The notes under the pieces: model-generated
Told to the model about the DNA's origin: nothing
Seen by the model: only the letters and a program-made list of their open reading frames with translations
Databases searched by the model: none
In this document: positions 1 through 7,754 of the stretch, one piece after another
Position numbering within the stretch: position 1 is the first letter of the stretch
Layout: each line of letters opens with the position of its first letter
DNA from: Podila epigama
Taxonomy: Eukaryota > Mortierellomycota > Mortierellomycetes > Mortierellales > Mortierellaceae
Assembly: GCA_015679605.1 (NCBI GenBank)
Contig: JAAAVE010000225.1
Span: 14,817 to 25,875 of the forward strand
DNA: 11,059 nt
Direction of reading: 5' to 3'
Translations under genes and position numbers: made by a program

Positions 1-502
1 AAAAATTGTATCGCGTCTCGTGTCTCGCGATCTGTCAAGAGTCCGCAACGTACCGCGCTGACAAAGCAGCCATTCTCTCAAGCATCCAATAACGTCCAGC
101 ATAGCCACCCTGAAGCCATGCGACCCGGATAAAGTCAAAGGGACAACCAAGTCTGTTATCGTCATACGACGTTCAGTTATACACACGTCCAATATGTCAA
201 AAGATTCAGGAACCAGTTCAGCAACTTCTGCAGGTATCAGAAAAATGATCCGGACACGTGACAGCACAATGTGATCGTGATAATACATCTTTTGGGCACC
301 CCTTAAAGTCATCTTGCCGCCTATGTATTCAAATGTTGAAGATATCCTCATTGTTCAGTTAATCATTCAATCAAAACGACCAACTTCACGTCAGGAGGAT
401 CAATTGCAGATTTTTCAGAGCGAGATTACAGCAAGTCATAAAAGGATCTCTTAGGACTCAATCGGATTGTAGGACATTTAGGAGTCAAGTTTCTAGTTCA
501 AC
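1..502. other. Upstream region, no confident gene
   Basis: No gene can be supported here. It probably holds the promoter and 5' leader of the Pfs2/WDR33-like gene that starts at 503. A frame is open from the window edge to a TAA at 133-135 (44 codons); it could be the tail of a truncated upstream gene, but its composition is unremarkable. A 26-codon ORF at 194-274 begins with ATG and could be an upstream ORF if the transcript starts before it. There is no clear TATA box. An in-frame TAG at 494-496 closes the frame just before the ATG at 503, which supports that start. Confidence 0.5.
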
Positions 503-3338
503 ATGTCTGCGTATCCTCCTCGGCGGGAATTCATTCCACGCGATGGGAATGCAGGCTATAGCTCAAGGACAGTTTTCGGTAGAGTATTCTTCTTCTTCCT
601 TTCTTTACGGTATATGTCCATGTTAGATATACCTATATGCAGATTGACAGACGGCAGGAACTTTGAAAACAAAAAAAAAAAAAGGTTCCTTCGTGGAAAT
701 AAAGAGTGCATGCAAACGATAATAACATATACATCCTGTGCTTTTGTTTTTTTTTTGCCTTCATCGCCGTCTTGATTAAATATCTGCGTGCGCGCTGTTA
801 CTAGATGGAAAAAGAATGCGAAAGTCGATCCAGAGAAGAACTGTTGACTACAACCATAGTATATCAAGATGGCTTCAGGTATCACTCATTTCTCAGATAT
901 GGTCTGGTCTTTTAGTTGGAGGGCCATACTGTGTCATACGCAAAAACTCACATTCATATATATCCTTATGTCGATCTAGCTGACTCCATATGTCAAAAAC
1001 AAGCGCGACCTACCGTTCCTTCGACCGGAACCCAATTTTATCATCGACGTAAGAGTCATGGATCTGAGTCAATGACGTGTCTATGCTGCTTTATGTCCCT
1101 GGAGATGATCGGGTTTTATTTTAATGCGCCATGTATCGATTCACGCGTCATAGCTTCTACCACCATCCGCATATTCAAGTAACCCGATAAATGCTGTCAC
1201 CACCAAATTTGTACATACCTCAACAAACAAGAATCGCTGTCCAGTGAATGTCATCCGAGTAAGCAGAGCATTCCTTCCTTTTTTTGCTTTTCTTCTTCCT
1301 ATCGCGTATTCTGGTAGCTCCGATCGGTCCATATGAATTGCGTTGTTAACACTTTACCACTCTTTCTTTCCTGATTCTCAGTGGACACCAGAGGGCCGTC
1401 GATTAGTTACAGGATCATCGAGTGGAGAATTCACACTGTGGAATGGACTTACATTCAATTTTGAAACTATTCTTCAGGTACGACCTAATATTACAGGATC
1501 AATGGTGAACAACTGCATCAAGCACAACTTTGGTATACCAGGATTGTCCTACTCACACGCGCATCGCCTGCAACATGTCTTGATCATTTCTTTGCTATGC
1601 ATATATATCAAACATAGGCTCACGATACTGCTGTCCGTGCTATGAAATGGAGTCACAACGACGACTGGATGGTGACAGCAGATCACAATGGCTTTATTAA
1701 GTACTGGCAGTCGAACATGAATCCGCTAAAGGTTTTCCAAGGACACAAGGAGGCTATCCGTGATCTAAGGTAGGAGAGTGATTTTAACTTCTTATACATT
1801 TCGTTTTGTGGCCAAGGAAATATCCTACTTTTTATTATTATTTCGTCCCACTCACCCTTTTATTTTCGCTCCAATATGTAGCTTCTCTCCAAGCGATGCT
1901 CGATTTGCGACATGTTCTGATGATGGAACGATCAAAGTCTGGAACTTTCATGAGGGCATTGAGGAACGCACTTTGACAGGTAGGGCGCGTCTCTTTGGAT
2001 TCATCACAGGAAATCGATGAGCGAGGAGGTTGAAGAGAAACACAATATTTTCATATTTACTGAGAACTCTCGTTCTTTTTTTCGTTTCCGTATTTGTTAG
2101 GGCATGGTTGGGATGTCAAGTGCGTCGACTGGCACCCTCAAAAGTCGCTTCTTGCCTCTGGAAGTAAAGATAATTTGGTCAAACTTTGGGACCCCAAGAC
2201 AGGAAAAACTCTCACTACATTGTAAGTTGACTAAGATACCCATCATTTTTTATTTGCTGTTTTTGCAAAATCGCTTTTTATTTGAGTCATCCCCCCCTTT
2301 TTTTTGTACGCTGGTATAAAGAAACGATTTCCCATTAACATGTTGCCTTGGACATCACTTTTTAGGCACGGACACAAGAATACAGTGTTGGGATTGCAAT
2401 GGAACAAGAACGGAAATTGGCTCGCTACTGCAGCACGCGATCAACTCGTCAAGATCTATGATATTCGTATGATGAAGGACCTTCAAACCTTCCGTGGCCA
2501 CAAGAAAGAAGTCTGCTCCGTAGCTTGGCATCCACAACACGAGTCCCTCCTAGCCACTGGAGGCTCAGAGGGCTCCATCATGTTCTGGACCATGGGCCAT
2601 TCCGAACCTACAGGAGGTATGGAGAACGCACACGACTCTAACGTTTGGTCATTAGATTGGCATCCTGTGGGACACATTCTGGTATCTGGCTCCAATGACC
2701 ATACAACACGCTTCTGGACGAGGAACCGGCCAGGTGAATCAATGCAAGACAAGTTTAATGTTGGTATTCAGCGTGCTGCAGAGATGGGACTGACCGATAG
2801 CGGAGCCGCACAGGATGATGACAACGAATTCGTCCCTGGACTCGGCAACTTTGGTCAGAATAGTGGACTGAATACAGGAGCGCCGTTCGATATGTCGCCG
2901 ATGGGTATACCAGGACTTGGGGGCGGACCTGCTGGCCCGCCTGGAGGACCCCCAATGGGGCTTATCCCTGGATTAGATAGCAACACTGGTGCATTGCCAG
3001 GTCTTGGCATGGGTGGCCCACCACCAATGCATATGAATGGCCCTCCCGACGGGTTCAACATGGGCCGTGGTACATTCCAGAGACAAGGGGGACCACCTCC
3101 CATGATGGGCCAGGGAGGGTGGCAACAACAGCAGCAGCACCAACAGCAAGGATGGCAGCCAAACGGAGGGCCCCGTCGACAAGGCGAATGGGGCCCTGGT
3201 GGCCCTGGTGGCCCTGGCCAGCATTTTGATGGGGGTGGCCGAGGACGCGGTGGCCGAGGTGGCTTCAACCAGGATCGACGTGGTGGTCGCGGTGGCTTCC
3301 GTGGCGGCTATGGACAAGGTGGTCAAAACATGCGGTAG
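503..3338 (+). CDS. PFS2: Pfs2/WDR33-like WD40 subunit of the cleavage and polyadenylation factor
   Basis: Nuclear subunit of the CPSF/CPF complex that directs pre-mRNA 3'-end cleavage and polyadenylation; animal WDR33 contacts the AAUAAA hexamer. Predicted exons: 503-578, 805-878, 980-1048, 1154-1258, 1382-1477, 1618-1769, 1882-1979, 2101-2221, 2366-3338, total 1764 nt, 587 aa. All introns are GT-AG and every junction keeps frame. Residues 26-41 contain DGKRMRK and TVDYN, matching the N-terminal RNA-contacting segment of WDR33. Residues 90-103 ([14 protein letters not shown]) are also family-typical. Seven WD repeats span about 109-381, with end points such as GEFTLW, DGTIKVW and DHTTRFW. 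The tail (382-587) is low-complexity: DDDNEF, several PGLG/PGLD motifs, Gly-Pro runs, a Gln-rich stretch (about 516-525) and a terminal RGG-rich segment (about 553-587). ATG 503 has A at -3. Exon 3 (69 nt) is the least conserved and least certain. Confidence in the family is high. Confidence 0.93.
579..804 (+). other. Intron 1 of the Pfs2/WDR33-like gene
   Basis: The longest intron in the window (226 nt), with donor GTAGAG and acceptor ACTAG. Splicing here joins the G at 578 to AT at 805-806, which creates the Asp of the conserved DGKRMRK motif; this fixes both borders well. The intron holds an A13 run (671-683) and a T10 run (747-756) that could pair in the transcript. The other introns of this gene are 879-979, 1049-1153, 1259-1381, 1478-1617, 1770-1881, 1980-2100 and 2222-2365. 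Confidence 0.85.
3192..3217 (+). repeat. 9-bp in-frame tandem repeat in the Gly-Pro tail
   Basis: Almost three copies of GGCCCTGGT (two full, one of 8 nt) sit inside the last exon of the Pfs2/WDR33-like gene and encode Gly-Pro-Gly units. The 9-nt period keeps the reading frame, so gain or loss of a unit would only change tail length. It is part of a larger GC-rich low-complexity segment that also encodes the RGG-rich end. Confidence 0.9.
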
Positions 3339-3344
3339 AATAAA
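3339..3344 (+). terminator. AATAAA poly(A) signal abutting the stop codon
   Basis: A perfect AATAAA begins at the first base after the TAG stop (3336-3338) of the Pfs2/WDR33-like gene. Cleavage would normally follow 10-30 nt downstream, giving a 3' UTR of only about 15-40 nt. No other perfect AATAAA was noticed in the 580 bases after it. Confidence 0.7.
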
Positions 3345-3927
3345 ATTTGTAATGCTAGCTGTCTTAACTGTAGACATTGATGTATAATGCGCATCCATAT
3401 GGGTAGGTGTAAAGCGCAAGGGGGAGTGTCACTACTATTGGTGTCTAGATGGATGTCCTACTTTTCGCAGAGAGGACTCGACAAGCCCACCTGAGCACCT
3501 CAGTATCACTCTTACCACTCGCCTCTCGCCTTGTTCTCATGTCCTTTACCTTCGACGATATGAACTAGGGTTAGAAGCATTGAAATAGTAAACCCATTAA
3601 AATAGCATCACCCATTGACGTAAGGCAAACAAATGGGTGGGGAAAAAAAGGCGTTCCACATCCTTTTCTACCCTAGATTTTTTATAATTACGTTTCGGAC
3701 CAAGTGGGCCGGTAGACATTGAAAGGCACTCATGTCAAGGATGGAGGGCTTTTTTGTTCTTGTACTTTTTGTTGTTGATAGAAGGTGCGAACGAGAGTGG
3801 AGCTGTCTCTTCACCGAACATTGAAAGAGTTCTTTTTTTTTTGTTGTTGAAGTATTTTCCGTTTCCCATTCCCTATCCCCTCGATTTCACAAAAACAAAA
3901 AAGTAACCAAAATCATACTAATTGACA
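3345..3927. other. Intergenic region
   Basis: No gene is supported. The stretch includes the presumed cleavage zone of the upstream gene and the promoter and leader of the SAP-domain gene. It contains A and T homopolymers (for example around 3643-3650 and 3833-3841) and a single TAGGGTTAG telobox-like word at 3566-3574. The bases just before ATG 3928 are A-rich, with A at -3, a good context for initiation. No clear TATA box is visible. Confidence 0.6.
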
Positions 3928-5731
3928 ATGTCATCACTGCTCAAGAAACGCAAACATGAACTCAAAGGTTAGCAAACACACACCTTTCCTCCTCCTTCAA
4001 GATGCAGTTATCCCTGCTTTTTCATTCAATCTCACTTGCAATCTTCGTGTCATTCCTTTATACGCGATAGAAATCGCCATTAGCCTGGGACTTGCAGCTG
4101 ATGGTTTTCGTGAGGACCTTGTCGCACGAATCAGGTATGGGAGGGAAAAAAATAGAGAATACATTTACGCTATGCATGTTCACTTTTTGAAATAGCACCA
4201 TCCTCATATGTGTTTTCTTTTTTTTGCATTCTGCTAGACGTCATGTCCTTAAACACGGTACCACGGACCCATTACTCCGTGAGTTGTTGCAAGACGATGC
4301 CTCTGATGTAGGAAGCGTGAGTGGCAGCAGACGCTCTTCGATCTCAGAGACCGTCACCACCACCACCACGCGCCGATCTGGAAGGCGTTCCACTGAGGGC
4401 AACAGACTTGCTAGTCTTTCCTCTGCAGCTGAGGATGACCACTCTGACGGTGCATCCAACGTGCGAGTGACACGCAGCTCCCCCAGAAAGAAGGCTGCCT
4501 CTCATTCGAGGTAAAAAAAAAAAAGACAGAGAAAGAGAAATTGATTCCCATTTGGACTGCATCTGAGGTGTATTACCTACCACATTGATTTTTTTTCCTT
4601 GTTTACCAGGGATACATGAATATGCGACTCACTTCAAGTTCCCACATTCATACAACAGGGATACGTCTGACTCAGACAGTGCTGAAGACCCACTCTCGGA
4701 GCGCCATGTGAAAAAGTTTGTTCAAACTGTTCATGATGACTTGGAGGGAGCCAAGGAGTTGGCTCATTCGCTTGAGCACAAGCTGCAGGAAACGTACCGA
4801 TCGGGCAAGGAGAGCCTCCGTCGGGCATCAGTCGACTTGACCTCGACTGTGACAGACGCAATTGACGGTGTGGTTGATGCTGTCAATGGACATGGACATT
4901 CCCATCACCACCATCGTCACGGCCATGGTTGGTGCGATACCATCTCGCACAAGTTGCAGCGATGCTTTGGCTGCAGTTCAGGGTCATGCAGACTTTCTGA
5001 ATGTGCTCTAGATGGGCTGCAGAGGATCCATAATGTACGTATCGTCTTTTTAAAAAGAACAAACCATATTGGCATTGACATTGACCTTGCATGTTGAGCA
5101 AAACAGCAATATTAACCCGGGGTTATCACTCATCATGGTATATTCACAGATTGGATCGACCAGCACTGGATTCGTTTGGATCACGTTTGTAGTCGAGCTT
5201 GGCGTATTTCTATATTCATCCATTTCAGAACATGGACACAAGGGTCACCATGACGGCTGGTTTTCGTGCTTATTCAACACCTTGACCCTGTTTGCCAACT
5301 GGAATCTCTTTTTGATCCCGTTCTTTGCCTATTACGGCACCTTGTTTGTGATCCCCACCATCCTCAGCCAACTCTTTAATGTCGACCGCGCATCTTCCAG
5401 ACACGCTCGTCACGAGGCAACGCATGGAGGTAGCGTTCAGAACGGTCTCCTTGCCCGAAAGACAACCTCGGCATTGTCCTACTTTGTCTTCAAGTTTGCG
5501 CTGACTTACCTTTTGAGCCAGGCAGCAACCCATGGCACAGGAGGATTAGCTAATTTGGCCAAGGAGGCTGCAGAAGCTATTGTTGGTCATCATGGACATC
5601 ATCACCTGTGGCAGGACTGTGTGCATCTGTCAAAAATTTTCCAATATGTCCCTGCTAGTCTGAGTGCAGCAACTTCTGGTGTTGGAACCATCCTAGCATT
5701 GGCTGAGAGTGCTGTGAGCCGCAGGCACTAG
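3928..5731 (+). CDS. SAP-domain protein with a His/Cys-rich multi-pass membrane C-terminus
   Basis: Predicted exons 3928-3967, 4071-4134, 4238-4510, 4659-5034 and 5150-5731 sum to 1335 nt, 444 aa, in frame at every GT-AG junction. The first two splices build a SAP motif at residues 5-40 (LKKRKHELKEIAISLGL, then GFREDLVARI), a helix-extension-helix fold that binds DNA or chromatin proteins. Residues 41-125 are Ser/Thr/Arg-rich with basic patches (RVTRSSPRKKA), likely disordered and perhaps a nuclear signal. Residues 135-200 look helical. Hydrophobic segments lie near 257-276, 293-328 (long; one or two spans), 357-376 and 417-437. His clusters at 203-216, 279-286 and 397-403 are each followed by Trp and Cys. 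I do not recognise a named family for the membrane half. The layout recalls inner nuclear membrane proteins of the Src1/MAN1 type, but the hydrophobic part is not theirs as far as I can tell; a nuclear-envelope role is inference. The exon 4 acceptor is ambiguous (see findings). Confidence 0.82.
4511..4658 (+). other. Intron 3 of the SAP-domain gene, with a second acceptor inside
   Basis: Donor GTAAAA at 4511. Two candidate acceptors occur 49 nt apart, CAG ending at 4609 and CAG ending at 4658, each followed by GGATAC. Only the second keeps the long downstream frame open. The first has the stronger pyrimidine tract. The other introns of this gene are 3968-4070, 4135-4237 and 5035-5149. Confidence 0.7.
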
Positions 5732-5800
5732 ACTTGTTGTTCAGTGGAGCTAGTGTACTTGATCTCTTTATATTTTTTTTTGTCAAGACGTGTAAACAGG

Positions 5801-5806
5801 AATAAA
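5801..5806 (+). terminator. AATAAA poly(A) signal of the SAP-domain gene
   Basis: A perfect AATAAA lies 70 nt after the stop codon at 5729-5731, in an A-rich stretch that follows a T-rich element at about 5769-5781. Spacing and context suit a fungal poly(A) signal. Confidence 0.65.
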
Positions 5807-6341
5807 GGAAATAAGAAAAGGTAAAAGAAAAGACGTTCATCAGTCTGTTCATTTTATTACCTATGCCAATAGTTGGAATGTCGAGCCAAAAAAAGAAGAG
5901 GCCAGTTTAGTATTCTTTTCTTTTTGGTTTTTCGAGCACAAAACGGATAACGGAGGGTCAGTAAAGCTGGTAAAAGGATGACACGAAAAGTGGGTAAACA
6001 AGACTAAAAAAGAAGTAGCATTGTTACAGCACAGTAAGTTTTCTTTTCTTGATTTTTTTTTTTTTATTGTCTGTTCTCTTTCCTTCAATACCGTTCACAC
6101 CGTTCTTGTTTAAACACAGTGCATTTTCACTTTTCTCTCAACTGTTCACCACAAAAGACGCATTTGGGTACTTTTGACTTTGAGGAAAAGGGTCCAAACA
6201 ACGTTGATTCAGTCAATCACACAGTGTCCTAATTTTTTTCTTTTCATATCCAAATCCTAATCCTAATCCTAATCCTAGTCCATATCTTAATATCAAGCCT
6301 CATTTTCAACTTTTAAACGGACGAACGAACAAACAAAGTCC
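5807..6341. other. Intergenic region and promoter of the secreted-protein gene
   Basis: No gene is supported. The region is rich in A and T runs, including about 13 T at 6053-6065. A CCAAT word lies at 5866-5870 inside CCAATAGTTGG. A TCCTAA tandem repeat (6255-6278) lies about 65-90 bases before the next ATG, and the last 40 bases are A-rich with AACGAACAAACAA-like spacing, as in a leader. No clear TATA box was found. Confidence 0.55.
6255..6278 (+). repeat. TCCTAA hexamer tandem repeat
   Basis: Three perfect TCCTAA units (6255-6272) are followed by TCCTAG (6273-6278), and degenerate copies flank them (TCCAAA before, TCCATA after). The reverse complement is TTAGGA, close to but not the usual fungal telomere unit TTAGGG. 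It lies in the probable promoter or leader of the secreted-protein gene. Confidence 0.85.
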
Positions 6342-6773
6342 ATGCGTGGTCGCCGATTACTTTGTCAGCCCATGAACTGCATCATCTGGGCAATCGCTGC
6401 TGCAGCTTCTGTTGTTGCAGCTCCTCCTGTTGACATGGAACCAACTTCATTCGACATGGTCGTACCAGAAGGCAATATTAGCCTCGCGCAGAGACCAGTG
6501 TCTCTTTCAATAAGCACCGACCTACGGTCACAGCAACAGCCATACCGTCATCCACTGCAGTCAAGTGAACTTACAAAGCGCGGAGAGAGTGAGTGTGCAC
6601 CAAACGAGTGCGAGGAACGAGCAGAAGACTGTCGCCGACAGTCGATACGAGCCTGTCAAGGAGGACCACGTCGCAGAGATAGTTGCCGCGAGAAGTTGGC
6701 ACGACGATGTCATATTGACGAGATGCGGTGTGAGTTTAGGTGCTTGGACCTCTATTCTGATGATTCAGAATGA
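6342..6773 (+). CDS. Small secreted cysteine-rich protein with propeptide and Kex2-like site
   Basis: An intronless 143-aa ORF. The N-terminus has basic residues, a hydrophobic core (IIWAIAAAASVVA, about 14-26) and a small-residue cleavage region near 27, a good signal peptide. A pro-region follows, with one NIS glycosylation sequon at N45, and ends in LTKR at residues 77-80, a Kex2-type dibasic site. The mature part (81-143, 63 aa) has eight cysteines at 85, 90, 97, 105, 115, 123, 130 and 134, spaced x4, x6, x7, x9, x7, x6, x3, is rich in Arg and Glu, and ends acidic. It should be secreted and disulfide-bonded. I recognise no family; an effector, signalling peptide, antimicrobial or wall role are all possible and none is shown. 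ATG 6342 has T at -3; a second in-frame ATG at 6372 keeps the hydrophobic core and could also be used. Confidence that this is a gene is good because of the layered secretory features. Confidence 0.8.
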   Translation: MRGRRLLCQPMNCIIWAIAAAASVVAAPPVDMEPTSFDMVVPEGNISLAQRPVSLSISTDLRSQQQPYRHPLQSSELTKRGESECAPNECEERAEDCRRQSIRACQGGPRRRDSCREKLARRCHIDEMRCEFRCLDLYSDDSE

Positions 6774-6850
6774 CCCTCGACCCGACCTGGCAATAAGTTA
6801 CCGATTTTTTTTTTGTCACAACCACCCACACTCATAACATACCACATTCA

Positions 6851-6856
6851 ATTAAA
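6851..6856 (+). terminator. ATTAAA, probable poly(A) signal of the secreted-protein gene
   Basis: The common variant ATTAAA lies 77 nt after the TGA stop. A perfect AATAAA follows at 6925-6930 and could serve as an alternative or main signal. Either would end the transcript before about 6960. Confidence 0.5.
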
Positions 6857-6924
6857 GCAAAAAACTTTTTTCTTTCTTCAAATGACGATGTGTATATGTA
6901 ATATAAATGAAACGAAGCAAAGCA

Positions 6925-6930
6925 AATAAA
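6925..6930 (+). terminator. AATAAA, second poly(A) signal candidate
   Basis: A perfect AATAAA about 150 nt after the stop of the secreted-protein gene, running into an A9 tract. It may be used in place of or together with the ATTAAA upstream. Confidence 0.45.
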
Positions 6931-7540
6931 AAAAAAATGCTTCTTGTCCTGCGCATATCATCATTGCTCTAAGATGAAACCCATGGATAATTTTTTTTTT
7001 CTTTCTTCATTCTTAACAACTGTCACCAGGATTTGCCAATGCAAGACTCCCCGGTATATCTTTTTTTCGAGACAAATACAGTGAGGTGGAACAGAAAGTG
7101 TCACCAGCATGTCACTGAAGCAGTGCATTTACTATGGCAATTGCTTCGTTTTCCGCAATTCGCCTGCAAGGCGAGTAATATTAACCTGGCAGTGCAAACG
7201 AGAACCTTTCCTCCTATCTTCTTTTTTCTTTTTTATTTTCCTTTACCTTTATCTACCATCCTCCCCTCCGTGCTCGTCATATTTACATACACGTTAATAC
7301 ACACACACTCACTAATTCGCGTCAATCCATAGACCCCATTAATTTCTTTATAATATCTTTCCTCATCGCTCTCGTGGTTTCCACCAAGGCAAGCTTCGTC
7401 ATCTTATTCATTCTACACACGCGTCATCCTATGCGACACGCAACGTATCAGAGTGGCGCACCATGTTCGAGTTTAATATGTCTAACGGCCATCTTTTCAC
7501 ACTCTTTTTTGTTGTGAACATTATTGCATCACCCTTTTTC
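6931..7540. other. Intergenic region before the HAM1-like gene
   Basis: No gene is supported. A 99-codon frame at 7033-7332 is open but turns into Phe-rich low complexity from pyrimidine runs and has no recognisable domain. A small perfect inverted repeat (TCGCC, loop TGCAA, GGCGA) lies at 7160-7174. The word TGTCACCAG occurs twice, near 7021 and 7099. From about 7205 the + strand becomes strongly pyrimidine-rich, as expected of a fungal promoter. Confidence 0.5.
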
Positions 7541-7754
7541 ACTCATAAAACATATAGATATCGCACAAGTTTCCAGAGTCCACTTCACATTTTTTACTTC
7601 TTCACTCACACAATCACATAATAGCATATCTACACTCACACTCACACTCGTACATTCATAACATTCATAATATTCATAACTGACATCCCTCCCACACTCT
7701 CATTCACTACAACCAAACACCAACCAACACCAACACGTCAACACTCTAAACGCA
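7541..7754 (+). promoter_or_regulatory. Core promoter and CA-rich, G-depleted leader of the HAM1-like gene
   Basis: A weak TATA-like CATAAAACATATA lies at 7544-7556, about 200 bases before the ATG. From about 7591 to the ATG the + strand has only about five G in 160 bases and is built of A, C and T. It includes three ACACTC units (7632-7649) and three ATTCATA words at an exact 9-nt period (7654-7678). Such a leader would be nearly unstructured in the mRNA, a pattern often seen in well-expressed fungal genes. The transcription start is not determined. Confidence 0.5.

Noticed and set aside
11-30. TCGCG/CGCGA inverted repeat near the window start
   Set aside because: A 5-bp stem with a 10-nt loop in a CG-rich patch; not distinguishable from chance.
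1-135. Frame open from the window edge to TAA
   Set aside because: Only 44 codons with unremarkable composition; it could be chance and cannot be tested without sequence to the left.
194-274. Upstream ORF of 26 codons before the Pfs2/WDR33-like gene
   Set aside because: Short and without known transcription start; it also contains a donor-like GTATCA at 234, so it could equally be non-coding.
916-1182. 88-codon + strand frame starting with TTG GAG after a TTTTAG
   Set aside because: It looked like exon 3 at first, but its protein does not match the family; splicing at 979/980 gives a better match and keeps frame to exon 4.
2855-3419. Antisense Pro-rich and Thr/Ala-rich frames (137 and 148 codons)
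   Set aside because: These are complements of the Gly-Pro and RGG-coding repeats of the Pfs2/WDR33-like tail.
3566-3574. TAGGGTTAG telobox-like word
   Set aside because: A single copy in 580 bases of intergenic DNA; not enough to call a regulatory site.
7160-7174. 5-bp perfect inverted repeat with 5-nt loop
   Set aside because: Too short, with no T run directly after it; expected by chance in 11 kb.
7033-7332. 99-codon + strand frame in the intergenic region
   Set aside because: The C-terminal half is Phe/Leu low complexity from pyrimidine runs; there is no domain, good start context or splice partner.
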